Of a stretch of 64,000 bases of DNA, positions 42,526 through 53,554 are shown in pieces; position 1 is the first letter of the stretch; every line of letters begins with the position of its first letter. The position numbers were made by a program, and so were the translations under genes. The DNA is from Blattamonas nauphoetae. Lineage: Eukaryota > Preaxostyla > Oxymonadida. A model generated the notes under the pieces. That model made no database searches. It saw only the letters and a program-made list of their open reading frames with translations, and was not told the origin of the DNA. The DNA lies in the NCBI GenBank assembly GCA_033064195.1, contig JARBJD010000308.1, forward strand, positions 22,675 through 86,674. Reading direction: 5' to 3'.

Positions 42526-42966
42526 ATGGCAGCTCAACAGATTTCCGATTTCCAGCTATACACGTCCGTTGGAGTTGGGAGTCACTCGGCGACATCGATG
42601 ACAGAACGAGGGAACTCGCTTCAGAAACTAGTGCGAGCGGTGTGGAAGGAGGGTGGAGTGGTGAAGGTGTCGAGTGGATTGGGAGAAGGCAAGAGGGAAG
42701 TGTTGGTGGATGAAGGATCAGAGCCGCAGAGTGCGAGTGACGTGAGCTCGTCGTATTCGGGAGGGGTGGAGGAGAAGGGGGAGTGTGGAAGGGAAGGAGG
42801 AGAGAGTGGAAGGGGACAGAGGGATTTGTGTTCAGCGAGGGAGACTCTGAGCGGAAGGAGAGAAGAAGATAGCGAGGATTTGGGTTTGGGGGTCGAGGGA
42901 GAGAAGGTGATGAGGGGAGTGAGTGTCGGAGTGGGAGCGAGAGAGAGATGTCGACTCGATTGTTGA
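42526..42966 (+). CDS. Unknown Gly/Ser/Glu-rich protein or 3' exon
   Basis: ATG 42526 begins MAAQQISDFQLYTSVGVGSH and runs 146 aa to TGA. The first 60 residues look structured (LQKLVRAVWKEGGVVKVSSG), then a low-complexity Gly/Glu/Ser/Arg tail. It may be the last exon of the preceding gene (open frame extends upstream past 42490) or a separate gene. No domain recognised. Confidence 0.35.
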   Translation: MAAQQISDFQLYTSVGVGSHSATSMTERGNSLQKLVRAVWKEGGVVKVSSGLGEGKREVLVDEGSEPQSASDVSSSYSGGVEEKGECGREGGESGRGQRDLCSARETLSGRREEDSEDLGLGVEGEKVMRGVSVGVGARERCRLDC

Positions 42967-43307
42967 AGAAAGGGAAGCTGGGAGGGGTTGGAAGTGATGG
43001 GGGAAGAGAAGTAGGGTTCACAGGACGAGAAGAGGAGAGGGGAGGATGAGGAGAAGAGCAAGGAGTGAAGAAGATTGGATGAATGAGAGATGGAGAAAGA
43101 GGAGGACACGAAGAAGACCCTGAAAGACAAGACCGACATCAGACCGTCTTCAAAGTTGTGTTGACCTCATGTCAAGTGAATTACTTGTTTTCTTGCCTCT
43201 TTTCATCAAAATGACAACACAAAAACTCCATGAATGGTCAAAACTGTGTGGTGATGAGAATAAAGAGATTGATAGATTCTTGTAGGCTTGAGTCAGCAAG
43301 TCGAAAA
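42967..43307. other. Intergenic, purine-rich then AT-rich
   Basis: 42967-43130 is a GA-rich stretch (GGAAGGAGGAGAG-like); the rest is AT-rich. No gene. Confidence 0.5.
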
Positions 43308-43921
43308 TCATTGTTGTCCTTGTCCTGGGCCAGGCCCTTTCTTAGCTTGCAACTGCGTCTCTTCCATGGCAGCTTTCTGAGATACGCGCAACAGACTTTC
43401 GAGAGTTTCTGGGTGAAGGTGATACCTTCTTTTTCCCACAATCCTTTTCATCGTTGAGATAGCTCTCTCACACGATGCCTCAGTTGCAACTGTCGAGAGT
43501 GCGCGAGTAGCATACATCGACAAGAGGGTGAAAGGCGAGTATCGCCAGTCGAGCTGATGATGTGTTTGAGCATTCGCCTCCCAGAAAATTCTCGAGCCAG
43601 AATGGAGATGATGCACATTCGGTAAATTGCGAGAGAAATTGATCCAATTCGAGAATGATGAAACAGCTTGCATTCTGATCTCGAAAGGAACAGTTGGAAA
43701 TGAACGAGCAAGGTAGAAATCGAGGGTTAGTTCCAAATGGTGAAACCAATCATGATCAATCGTGGGTTGAAGAGAGGGACAGAATCGAGGACTGGCTGAA
43801 TCCATTGCATCATTATCTCTCAGCATTCCGCTTATTTCTTCGATGTCGCGTCCATCCTCATCCAATCGACCCAATGGCTCATTATCATCGTCAACAACGA
43901 TCACAGTCCTGGATGTCATTC

Positions 43922-45371
43922 CAGTCACGGACAAAAGTAAGTGGCCAGTCGATATCTGACTATATAGAGCTAAACTTTGGAAAAACAGATAACCTATGAT
44001 TCATCGGACTGAGAGAGTGTATATTTCATTTGACTTATTTGACTTAGTGTCTTGATTCTGTGAAAGGTGACGAAAGAAGTTTTGTTGTGGGATCAAGTGC
44101 GTGTCAGTACCTTCATATTCTGTTCAAAACTTCAATAATTCGCTTTCTTGCTTTTTTACGTTAATTCTAATAAGTGAGCATGGATTTGGCAACAAGAGGT
44201 GCGGCTATTGCCTTCAAACGAACAGGCATCTCAGAACGCGAAATTGGACGACGGCTTGAGGTGCCGCACTCAACCATCCAAAAATTCTTCAGTGTACACA
44301 GGCATAGTCCTCTTTCTAATGCCGCCCTGAAAGATCGGCCACGTTCTGGTCGTCCGCGATGCACAACAGCGAGACAAGACAGATTCATCGTTCGATCCAT
44401 CGTCAACGATCCCAACACCGATGCTTCGTCTGTTGCGGCGGACCTCCCAACTCATGATGGGAGGTCAGTTTCTGAAAGGACTATACGGAGACGAGCCGCA
44501 GAAGCCGGTCTGTACCATCGAGTGAAGAGGAGCGCCCCACATCTGACAGCGGCTCATCGTCATGCTCGTCTTCAATTCGCGGAAGCGCACGCAGACTGGA
44601 CAGTGGATGATTGGCGGAAAGTCATGTTCTCTGATGAATCGTCAGTTGAATGCGGTCAAAACCATGGGCAACAGTGGGTCTGGAGGAAGAAAGGCGAGGA
44701 GTGGAGAGGAGAGAATAGAAAGCTTACCGTCAAATTCGCAGGCCATGTCTCCTTCTGGTGCACTATGGCAGCTGGAGGACCGGGATCGTTCCATGTGCTG
44801 AACGGAACGCTTGACAGTGCTCGGTACTTGAATGTCGTCCGGCGACATGTCCAGCGGGATGGAATTCGGCTGTGTGGCGAGCACTTCATCTTCCAGCAGG
44901 ACAATCACAGCGCCCACACCGCCGACGAAGTCCTTGACTATATGGAGAGGAAAGGGATCCAGACCTTAAATTGGCCGGCAAACAGTCCGGACTTGTCCCC
45001 AATAGAAAATATGTATGCGTGCCTGAAACGGAATGTGACCGAGCGGAACCCCTCAAATCAGAACCGACTTCGGGAGATAGCCCAGGAGGAGTGGAATTTG
45101 TTCACTCCTGCCTACACAAACGCACTCATCTCCTCTATTCCACACAGATTCCAGGAAGTCATTGAAAGACGTGGCGGTTCAACTTCATACTAACCCATTC
45201 TTTTCTAACATTTTACTAATTCTTCTCTAATTTCACTTCAACATACTTTTTCGCTTAATCTTTTCGGAAATAGCAATCACCTAAAGTGATGAAGTGAATG
45301 GTAAACTTGGTATGATAGAGTCGAGTTACATGAGGAGATCTGAAGTGGCCACTTACTTTTGTCCGTGACTG
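43922..45371 (+). mobile_element. Tc1/mariner-family element, complete
   Basis: 1450 bp. Terminal inverted repeats begin CAGTCACGGACAAAAGTAAG then TGGCCA. Host-frame reconstruction of the hAT gene shows that the duplicated target is TTC (43919-43921, 45372-45374), not TA as usual for the superfamily. Contains one intact transposase gene. The tips are close to identical for about 26 bp, so a recent insertion is likely. Confidence 0.88.
44180..45193 (+). CDS. Tc1-like DDE transposase
   Basis: 337 aa, full family length. N-terminal paired helix-turn-helix domains (GAAIAFKRTGISEREIGRRL, VPHSTIQKFF; then SVSERTIRRRAAEAGL). Catalytic triad: D in VMFSDESSVECG, D in FIFQQDNHSAHTAD and E in NSPDLSPIENMYACLKR, spacing DD34E. 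Ends GGSTSY and TAA. It cuts and pastes the element by its terminal repeats. No frame lesion, so it may be active. Start at ATG 44180; an upstream GTG at 44174 is in frame but less likely. Confidence 0.95.
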   Translation: MDLATRGAAIAFKRTGISEREIGRRLEVPHSTIQKFFSVHRHSPLSNAALKDRPRSGRPRCTTARQDRFIVRSIVNDPNTDASSVAADLPTHDGRSVSERTIRRRAAEAGLYHRVKRSAPHLTAAHRHARLQFAEAHADWTVDDWRKVMFSDESSVECGQNHGQQWVWRKKGEEWRGENRKLTVKFAGHVSFWCTMAAGGPGSFHVLNGTLDSARYLNVVRRHVQRDGIRLCGEHFIFQQDNHSAHTADEVLDYMERKGIQTLNWPANSPDLSPIENMYACLKRNVTERNPSNQNRLREIAQEEWNLFTPAYTNALISSIPHRFQEVIERRGGSTSY

Positions 45372-45915
45372 TTCGTTGGAGATGAGTGTCTGATAATTCG
45401 GCTTCTCATTCTCGTCGTTGTGTTTGATACCTGGTTTCAATCGTCCGATTCGAAAGTTCATCATCCATTTCATCCAGTACATCCTCCTCAAGTTCAAAAT
45501 CGTCGTCGTCCAAATCGATTGGTTCGTACTCCAGTGTGTCGTCATTGTCTCCGTTCTCAACGACACTCGAATCATCTGCCATAGCTTGTCCATCGTTTTC
45601 CGTGTGATTTCGAAAATCAAGCGGTTTGTACGACGAGGCACATTGATACGGAGGCAACTGAGGAAAGGGGAATCGATGTGTCTGAAGAGTATGTCGACCA
45701 AGTCGAGTAAAAGAGAAAGCAAGTGCGAATAAGTGTCCTGTATCGCCTGAGAGAAGGCGAAATCGGAGTTTGGCGATGAGAGAGTCAATGAGTTCGGCAT
45801 ACTCTGGTTGTGAGTGATGAACACTGAAATATTGATCATTCAATGCATGAACGCATTGAATTGCCATTGGGAACACCATCCCTGCTGTCGTAGAATCCGA
45901 TTCGAGTTGAGTCAC

Positions 45916-46226
45916 AAGCGTGTCAGTAGTGGTATAAGCGAAATGGGAACCAAACTGGCATAGGTGATACTCCTAGGAGAATTGGAACGAGAAATCATTT
46001 TGAATCTCAGAGCCAATTGATTTTTTTTAATATGACTCATTCTAATTTCCGTCTCACTTACTACTGAAAATATTGACATTTCAGAGTAGTCAATATTTGG
46101 CCGTAAATTCAAAAATAAAGGCGAAAAACGGACCTCTTGAAAAGTGTCTTTTTTGAAGCAAATTTTGAGTACTTTTAGAAAACAACGTCGATTTCTTTTT
46201 TTATTCAATTTTTTATTTTGTATAAA
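45916..46226. other. AT-rich intergenic region
   Basis: No gene seen. It ends in a T-rich tract and TATAAAATG, where the next ATG follows a TATA-like box directly. Confidence 0.5.
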
Positions 46227-46820
46227 ATGAGCAGCGTCTTGACACCAACACAACTACTGGAAATTTTGGACAAAGAAGATTTGAAAATGAAATCACCTCC
46301 AACTCTCAATCGACAAGGAACAACATATCTCACAGGAAGCACTTTCGAATACTATCTCGAAGATAAACCAGATGAAACTTATCAAGTGTACGTCAATAGT
46401 TTCGTCAAAGGATACAGACCACATCTGAATCGCCAGAAATATCTTCGACCAGCAAATCGTTGCACAAAAGAGAAGCTCATTGAATCAATGAAAAATGAGA
46501 ATTGTGAACTCATTTCTGAATACACTCATTCTAGTACCCCAGTAACATATCGACACGAAGGAATCGAATGGATAGTAATCCCATCAAAATGGATGAAAGG
46601 ATTCAGAACTCATCAGAACAAACGAAAACGATACACACAATCGTTTGTTGAAAATGAATTGAAAAAAGAGAATTGTGAACTCATTGGAACATACACAAAG
46701 GTACTTGAGCCATTCAAATATCGCGATTTACGAACAAAGAATGAGTATTACGTTCGCTTGGACAATTGGTTGTATTTTGGAGTCCGTCCTCACTTGAGAA
46801 AGTACCACGAAAGGTCATGA
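46227..46820 (+). CDS. Small protein with three ~55-residue repeats, family unknown
   Basis: 197 aa, single exon, AT-rich compared with nearby genes. Three repeats share the pattern (N)-x-T/CELI-x-x-Y ... P-x-x-Y ... Y/W-x-V-x-x-x-x-(W/F)-x-x-G-(Y/F/V)-R-x-H: first ending FVKGYRPHLNRQK, second NENCELISEYTHSSTPVTYR ... WMKGFRTHQNKRK, third ENCELIGTYTKVLEPFKYR ... LYFGVRPHLRK. The layout resembles small nucleic-acid-binding repeat domains of phage and large DNA viruses that carry zinc-ribbon-like units, but the cysteines are mostly missing, so I do not assign a family. Strongly basic. Confidence 0.65.
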   Translation: MSSVLTPTQLLEILDKEDLKMKSPPTLNRQGTTYLTGSTFEYYLEDKPDETYQVYVNSFVKGYRPHLNRQKYLRPANRCTKEKLIESMKNENCELISEYTHSSTPVTYRHEGIEWIVIPSKWMKGFRTHQNKRKRYTQSFVENELKKENCELIGTYTKVLEPFKYRDLRTKNEYYVRLDNWLYFGVRPHLRKYHERS

Positions 46821-48434
46821 AAATACTGAAAATCTATTTTTGACCACAAATCAATGAAATCCAATGTGAGAACCATTTCGAAAAATTCTGCAAAAAATTC
46901 TAAAATCTCGGGGACACTGTCGGTCCTCGATCAAGACAATCCTGATGAAAATCGGTTGAGAATTCGTCGAACTGTGTACCGAACTTAGGTCGAAAAAGTG
47001 ACGAAAAAGTCGATGTTCCGATTTTGCTACTATGAACACCTTTATGTCTCAAATTGTGTTCAAACACGTTTGATTGTGACGGAAATCATTTTGAAAGGTA
47101 GGATTTTCGATAAAAAGCACTTCTGAGATTTTTGGTTTGATCCGACCCATTGAGGTTTTTTCGCGTTTTTTGAGATTTTTTCAGAAAAGGTATGGACGTT
47201 CGGGACTATGTCCTTTTGATCACTTTTCGTCGTCTAATGGTGTTTTTGGGTGTGAAAACGCTAGTTGGCGTCTTTTTGTGTCATTCATCTCTGAAAACTT
47301 TTTACACCTCTACATTCGGACACTTTTTCATGAATTTTCACATTTCACTACTTTCACTTCATTTACTCCGTTATTACATCATTTTAACGAACATAAGTCA
47401 ACGCGAGACGTATAGCGCATTTCCTTAGTTTCATTTTGTCGGTTCTTCGATCACACCTCTGACGACACTCTTGCACCACCATTTTGACACTATAGATTTT
47501 TTGATCCGATTTTCACTGCAAATCCTTCTTTCTCGCGGTATGAGTAAGGTGTGCTCAAATTTTGAGGAGATTTTGTCGGATAGTTCTCTCATAAAGTCAC
47601 TTTTTCATGTTTTCACTTCTCAACTTTTGACCGTTTTTGTCACTTCAAAACCGACTGTAGTCCCTTTCATTTCATCACTTTCTCTCCCCATTTCACATCT
47701 GATCTCTTCACCATTCCTCTTCATTTTGCTCATATCACTTCCATTTTGTGGGTCGTTCTCACTTCACTAGCACATCATTTTAGTCGAGTTTTCATCACTT
47801 TTTTCACAAAAACAGAGTAAATGAAAGCGAAACAACCAACAATGAAACGGGCAAGTATGAAACTGAGAGGGAAATTGACGAACGTGAAAATGACGTGAAA
47901 TGTGACACTAATAGTGAAAATTAGGTCTGTGTTCCGGTTTTTCTCTCTTAAAAACAACAAAAATGATTCAAAAATGTTCGTGAAATGTTGGATTTTCCGG
48001 AAAAATACCGAGATGTGAAGTGAGCCGTTGAATGGCGGATCTCTGCAAAAGTCCGGAAAACTCAGTAAACGGGAATTAGTGTGTTGTATTCGAGAAAAAG
48101 TTACAGTGAAAGAAACATGAATGAAGTGGTTAAAAACAGTAAACAACGAAAAAACGAGGACTGAAGTGAGGTCAAAAATGAGATGGTAACGAATGAGAAT
48201 GAAGTGAAAGTTCGATCAAAAACAGAGAAAACCAAGCTGAAATAAGAAGAAAATGAGGTTGAAATGATGAAGAATGCATACTTTTACCGAGATCTGGACC
48301 CGGTCGTGAAACCTCAAATATCTCTGCAAAAGTCCGAAATCTTCAAAAAACGGAGCATACCACGATGATCCTGGACATCAGAGGAATCCAAAACGCACAG
48401 AATCGGAACGAAACTATCACTTGTGAGAGATGAG
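46821..48434. other. 1.6-kb non-coding region with strand composition switch
   Basis: From about 47130 to 47770 the plus strand is pyrimidine-rich with recurring TTTCACTT/TTTCATCA words. From about 47775 to 48290 it becomes purine-rich with GAAGTGAAA/AATGAGAATGAAG words, as if two related blocks were inverted about 47772. CTCTGCAAAAGTCCG recurs (48041, 48321). No supported gene. Confidence 0.5.
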
Positions 48435-49204
48435 CAGGCTTCTGATTTGATCCCAGTGATCCCAGTCGGATCTGATCCCAGTTAAAATCTACAATACCGT
48501 TTCGTTTCTTTTCACAATTTTCCTTCTTCAAATATATGATCTCTGAATAGAAAAAAGAGATGAAATGAAAATGTTCAGTAGATCGAACAAAAACGAGAGT
48601 CTTTTGTCTCTCTTCTGTTTCGGCGGATATGAATAAAATATCAAAGTTTCTAATCGTAATCCGAAGAACACACAGTGATTTCTTCATGGCGTTGCACTTA
48701 AAGTTGAAAAGATGTCCAAAACAAGTGAGATGAGTGAGAATTACAAAGTAATGGGGACACATTCTCCAGACGGAATCAACTGAAGATCCAAATGATATGA
48801 ACACAACAAGCACCGATTTCGCTCGAGTTTGGTTGGTGATTGGGTCATCTCTCGCATCATAATCCTCATCTGAGCGGTATTTCATTTGATCTTTCATAAG
48901 ATATTGTCTCTGTTCTCAGCTTGTTGTCAGTGCTGCGACAAGGACTCCGTTCATCTCATCATTCCGGATGGCAGTCGAATTCTTGAATTTGTAATGCACA
49001 TATAATATTCAGTCCAACTCATCTTGCAATATCAAACTTTTGAATGATTCATTCAAAATTGAACGTTCATCCCATCTTATCACCTCAAATGAGCATGCAG
49101 TCCACATGATTACCTCTAAAGAACATCCACCTCATCTGATCACCTCTAAAGAACATCTTTCTCATCTGATCATCTCGAAAGAAAATCCAACCCATCTATT
49201 CACC

Positions 49205-49995
49205 GAAATAGTACAGCCATCCCACCAACTCGCCTCGAATGCCCATCCTTCCCACCAACTCGCCTCGAATGGGCATCCATCCCCCCAACTCGCCTCGAAT
49301 GGGCATCCATCCCCCCAACTCGCCACGAATGGGCATCCTTCCCCCCAACTCGCCTCGAATGGGCATCCATCCCACCAACTCGCCTCGAATGGGCATCCTT
49401 CCCACCAACTCGCCTCGAATGGGCATCCTTCCCACCAACTCGCCTCGAATGGGCATCCTTCCCACCAACTCGCCTCGAATGGGCATCTGTCCCCCAACTC
49501 GCCTCGAATGGGCATCCTTCCCCCAACTCGCCTCGAATGGGCATCCTTCCCCCCAACTCGCCTCGAATGGGCATCCTTCCCCCCAACTCGCCTCGAATGG
49601 GCATCCTTCCCCCCAACTCGCCTCGAATGGGCATCCTTCCCACCAACTCGCCTCGAATGGGCATCCTTCCCCCCAACTCGCCTCGAATGGGCATCCTTCC
49701 TCCCAACTCGCCTCGGATGGCCATCCTTCCCCCCAACTCGCCTCGAATGGGCATCCATCCCCCCAACTCGCCTCGAATGGGCATCCTTCCCACCAACTCG
49801 CCTCGAATGGCCATCCTTCCCCCAACTCGCCTCGAATGGGCATCCTTCCCCCCAACTCGCCTCGAATGGGCATCCTTCCCCCAACTCGCCTCGAATGGGC
49901 ATCCTTCCCCAACTCGCCTCGAATGGCCATCCTTCCCCCCAACTCGCCTCCAATGGGCATCCTTCCCCCCAACTCGCCTCGAATGACCATCCTTC
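49205..49995 (+). repeat. 30-bp minisatellite, left outer array (~26 copies)
   Basis: Unit CTCGCCTCGAATGGGCATCC plus TTCCCCCCAA, with occasional 29-bp and variant units. The array at 53555-54355 is the same unit in inverted orientation. All six frames are open because the unit is 30 bp and lacks stops, so the ORFs here are artefacts. Confidence 0.97.
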
Positions 49996-50615
49996 CGCTC
50001 ACTCTCCCCCTCCGCCACCTCCTTCCGCACACTCTCCCTCCGCCACCTCCTTCCGCACACTCTCTCCCTCTGCCACCTCCTTCCGCACACTCTCCCCTCT
50101 GCCACCTCCTTCCGCACACTCTCTCCCTCCGCCACCTCCTTCCACACACTCTCTCCCTCTGCCACCTCCTTCCGCACACTCTCCCCCTCTGCCACCTCCT
50201 TCCGCACACTCTCCCCCTCTGCCACCTCCTTCCGCACACTCTCTCCCTCCGCCACCTCCTTCAGCACACTCTCTCCCTCTGCCACCTCCTTCCGCACACT
50301 CTCCCCCTCTGCCACCTCCTTCCGCACACTCTCTCCCTCTGCCACCTCCTTCCGCACACTCTCCCTCTGCCACCTCCTTCCGCACACTCTCCCTCTGCCA
50401 CCTCCTTCCGCACACTCTCCCTCTGCCACCTCCTTCCGCACACTCTCTCCCTCTGCCTCCTCCTTCCGCACACTCTTCCCTCCGCCACCTCCTTCCGCAC
50501 ACTCTCTCCCTCTGCCACCTCCTTCCGCACACTCTCTCCCTCTGCCACCTCCTTCCGCTCACTCTCCCCCTCCGCCACCTCCTTCCGCACACTCTCCCCC
50601 TCCGCCAACTCTTCG
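49996..50615 (+). repeat. ~30-bp minisatellite, left inner array (~21 copies)
   Basis: Unit CCACCTCCTTCCGCACACTC plus TCTCCCTCTG, varying 27-30 bp. Related in composition, when inverted, to the array at 53128-53520. Confidence 0.97.
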
Positions 50616-50941
50616 ACCGCTTCCGATTTTCAACAGCTCTACTTATAGCCATTTTCTATTTTACCTGTTCTGGGACATGTTCCTCTCTCTCACACTTCTT
50701 ATCCTTTCGATAGTGCTTTTGTTTTCCCAAATCGGAGTAAATTTCGAAAACTGTGGGCAATTGTTGAACGCCCATCTCCAAGTTCATGTCGCTTCCTGTC
50801 CAACGTCATCTGACCCAACCTACATTGTCTCAATTTGATAGTCACATCAAACTGAAGACTCAGACTCCACAACTCCTCCCTTTCGAAATCACGAAAGACA
50901 TGTCTCATCGGACCTGATTTCTCCACTGATACCAGAAACCA

Positions 50942-52965
50942 TTGATGATAATCGGAATGACCGAACAGAGGCGGTTCGCACTCAAACGAAAGGGAAAAAA
51001 ACAGAAAGGCAAACTGTTTCAGAAATGGATGTCAAGGGAAGAGTGTCTTTTTCAAGATGATCAATCAGTCTTTATCCGCCAAGGAGAGGGAATAATCTGC
51101 CGGATCTGCAATCATCACAAGAGCAATGTCGGAGCACACAGAGGTGAATATGTCCGAGAACCCAGCTGTCCTAGTTATCCCGGTAGCCTGCTGGACCATT
51201 TGAAGACAAAAACACACAAAAGGGCGGTTTCTAGGTGGTTGCACGATATGGATGTGAGAGACGAGGCTCGCCAAGTCGAAGATCAACCTTCAAGACACAA
51301 ACACGTAAAGAACCAATTCAGAGCAGTGAATCAGATTAGCCATCGACACTGCTCTGTAAACGATTTCAAATCCTTAACAAATCTTCTAAATAGTGTTGAC
51401 AACGTGAAATCAGTTTCAAACGCAGATTCTTCGGACTACGTCAGATTTTGGCAACTCGCATCAATTCTTGACCAAAAGTACCTGGCAGATTGGCTCTCTC
51501 AAATTTCATCCAAAACTCCTTTTTCACTTTCTCTTGATATCTCAACTGATATCTCGTCAATCTCGGTTCTGTGCGTGAATCTTCGCTTTCTAAACCAATC
51601 ACTTCAACCAGAAACATGCCTTCTTGGCTTGGCCGAAATGAATGCCGGAACAAAAGGCTCCCAAATATATGCTGCATTCAAGGAGACACTGCGTGAGAAC
51701 GGAATCTCGGTGAATCAGGTTGTATCAGTGGCGACCGATGGGGACCCTGCTATGTCAGGTCCCCATTCGGGTTTCAAGGCATGTCTTGAAAATGATCACC
51801 GTCATGTGTTGTATCACAATTGTGATGCTCATAGCTTTCAACTCGCCCTCAAATCAACTTTTCAAAAACCTGAAGACTCTGTCTCGGCAATCCTCATCAA
51901 AAACGCAGCATCCATCATCAACATGATCACAAAGAATCCCTCTCGCAAGAAACAATTTGCTCGAGCTCAACAGTCACGACACAAAAAAAAGTTCAGAAAT
52001 TATCACGACCTCTTCAAATTCGATGGTCAACCTGTTTCAAGGCCGTAACGCAGGTTTTTGAATATGCGGACTGTGTTCAGGACGTTCTAAAAGAGGCTGG
52101 AGAGACTCAGGCTCTTCATCTCGTGCAGTTGCTTTCAGATCCGTTTGTACTCCTACGATTGTGTGGACTTGGGTTTCTCCTCTCTTGGGCGGAAGAAGCA
52201 AACAAAGAGCTTCAAAGCAATGCAATGACATTGATGAGGTCTGAAGAATGCATCAATCGGCTCATCGATCGATGTGACAATGTGACAATCGATGAACTGA
52301 ACGAACACCTTTGCTCGCAAATCAGTAAACACGAATATCTTCAATGTCTTCCTTATGTTGAGCAATGTGCGCAAGAATGTGGCGAAATGGCACGGAGTCT
52401 ATCGGTGGCTCTGCGAACAAGGTTTTCTTCTCGAACGCAGGATTCAATCTTGTCACTGTTCTCGCACGATTCCCTGATGGCTCCAAATTCGATAGAACAA
52501 GATCAAAAGGTCAATGCCCTTGCTTCTCGGTTTGGTCATTTCATTTTACCAATCGTCAAACAGCACACCATCGTGCATTGGCGACAAACTAAATCCACAT
52601 ATCAGCTCGAATTCGCTGATATTCCTTTCACTGAGGCAGGAATTGTCGACACAATTCTGACTCATCCTCTGTTTGCTGGGCAATCAGCAATCTTACCTTT
52701 ACTACGAATTCTGAAAACAATCTTCGCCACGACAGTTGCAACCGAACGAGAATTTAGTCTAATCCATTACATCAAACGCAAAGAAAGAAGTCAGCTTCAA
52801 ACGAGCCATCTGGAGCTCTTGGCACGCATCTCTCACAACTCTCCTCTCCTCATCCCCGACGCTGATTTGGATGACCTTGTTGAAACTTCTCTTCGCCTCA
52901 CAATTCGAAAAACCAAGAGAGCGCATTCGACACCATCTGATGACGATTCTTCAACAGACGAATGA
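50942..52965 (+). CDS. hAT transposase of CP4, with one -1 frame break
   Basis: N-terminal zinc finger of TTF/BED type (GIICRICNHHKSNVGAHRGE ... HLKTKTHKRAVS). Catalytic first Asp in SLDISTDISSISVLCV; second in ATDGDPAMSGPHSGF; the C/DxxH box CDAHSFQLAL. The third acidic residue and hATC domain are in TTVATEREFSLIHYIKRKER. The reading frame shifts by -1 within a run of eight A (about 51980-51987): upstream it reads RHKKKFRNYHD; downstream the conserved-looking KVQKLSRPLQIRWSTCFKAV is one frame back. A-AAA-AAG is also a classic slippery heptamer. Otherwise intact, ending DDDSSTDE and TGA. Most likely the source of activity for the CP family. Confidence 0.85.
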
Positions 52966-53127
52966 CGAAAGATCCTCATCTGTTGGCGTCCCTAAAAAGC
53001 TGTAAACAACTCAATTCACTCTCATTTTGTTCTTAGATATCAAATTCAAGAAAAAGTCGCATTAAGGATTGATGTTTAAAAAAGATGGGACTTGAAATTC
53101 GAGAATGAGAAAAAACTCATTTCAAAG

Positions 53128-53520
53128 GAATGAAGTGGGAGATGGTGCGGGAGGTGTTGGCGGATGGAGAGAGTGAGCATGAGGTGTTGGCGGAGGGGGA
53201 GAGTGAGCATGAGGCGTTGGCGGAGAGGGAGAGTGAGCATGAGGCGTTGGCGGAGAGGGAGAGTGAGCATGAGGTGTTGGCGGAGAGGGAGAGAGAGCAT
53301 GAGGTGTTGGCGGAGAGGGAAAGTGAGCATGAGGCGTTGGCGGAGAGGGAGAGTGAGCATGAGGTGTTGGCGGAGAGGGAAAGTGAGCATGAGGCGTTGG
53401 CGGAGAGGGAGAGTGAGCATGAGGTGTTGGCGGAGAGGGAGCGTGAGCATGATGTGTTGGCGGAGAGGGAGAGTGAGCATGAGGTGTTGGCGGAGAGGGA
53501 AAGTGAGGAGGATACCCTTT
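53128..53520 (-). repeat. 30-bp minisatellite, right inner array (~13 copies)
   Basis: Unit GAGAGTGAGCATGAGGTGTT plus GGCGGAGAGG, very regular. Inverse orientation counterpart, diverged, of 49996-50615. Confidence 0.97.
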
Positions 53521-53554
53521 CGAGGTGAATCGGTGGGAAAGATGACCATTCAAA

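Larger units (their letters stand above)
43308..45915 (-). pseudogene. hAT transposase, 5'-truncated, split by a Tc1 element
   Basis: Upstream part 45915-45375 (MVFPMAIQCVHALNDQYFSV ... LIAKLRFRLLSGDTG) and downstream part 43918-43308 join in one frame when the Tc1 element and one TTC are ignored (THLQR, then MTSRTVIVV). The C-terminus is the hATC dimerisation domain: HHQLDWRYSPFTLLSMYATR, STVATEASCERAISTMKRIV, KRRYHLHPETLESLLRV. The zinc finger and first catalytic Asp are absent, and one TGA (after ETRYQTQRRE) interrupts the frame. Not clearly the same family as the CP4 transposase. A dead element remnant. Confidence 0.85.

Noticed and set aside
49205-50615. CRISPR-like array
   Set aside because: Units are contiguous with no unique spacers, and the genome is eukaryotic.
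49040-50713. Long ORFs in all six frames (up to 557 aa) in the minisatellites, also 53076-54444
   Set aside because: A 30-bp repeat unit without stops keeps every frame open; translated products are simple 10-residue repeats. Annotated as repeats.
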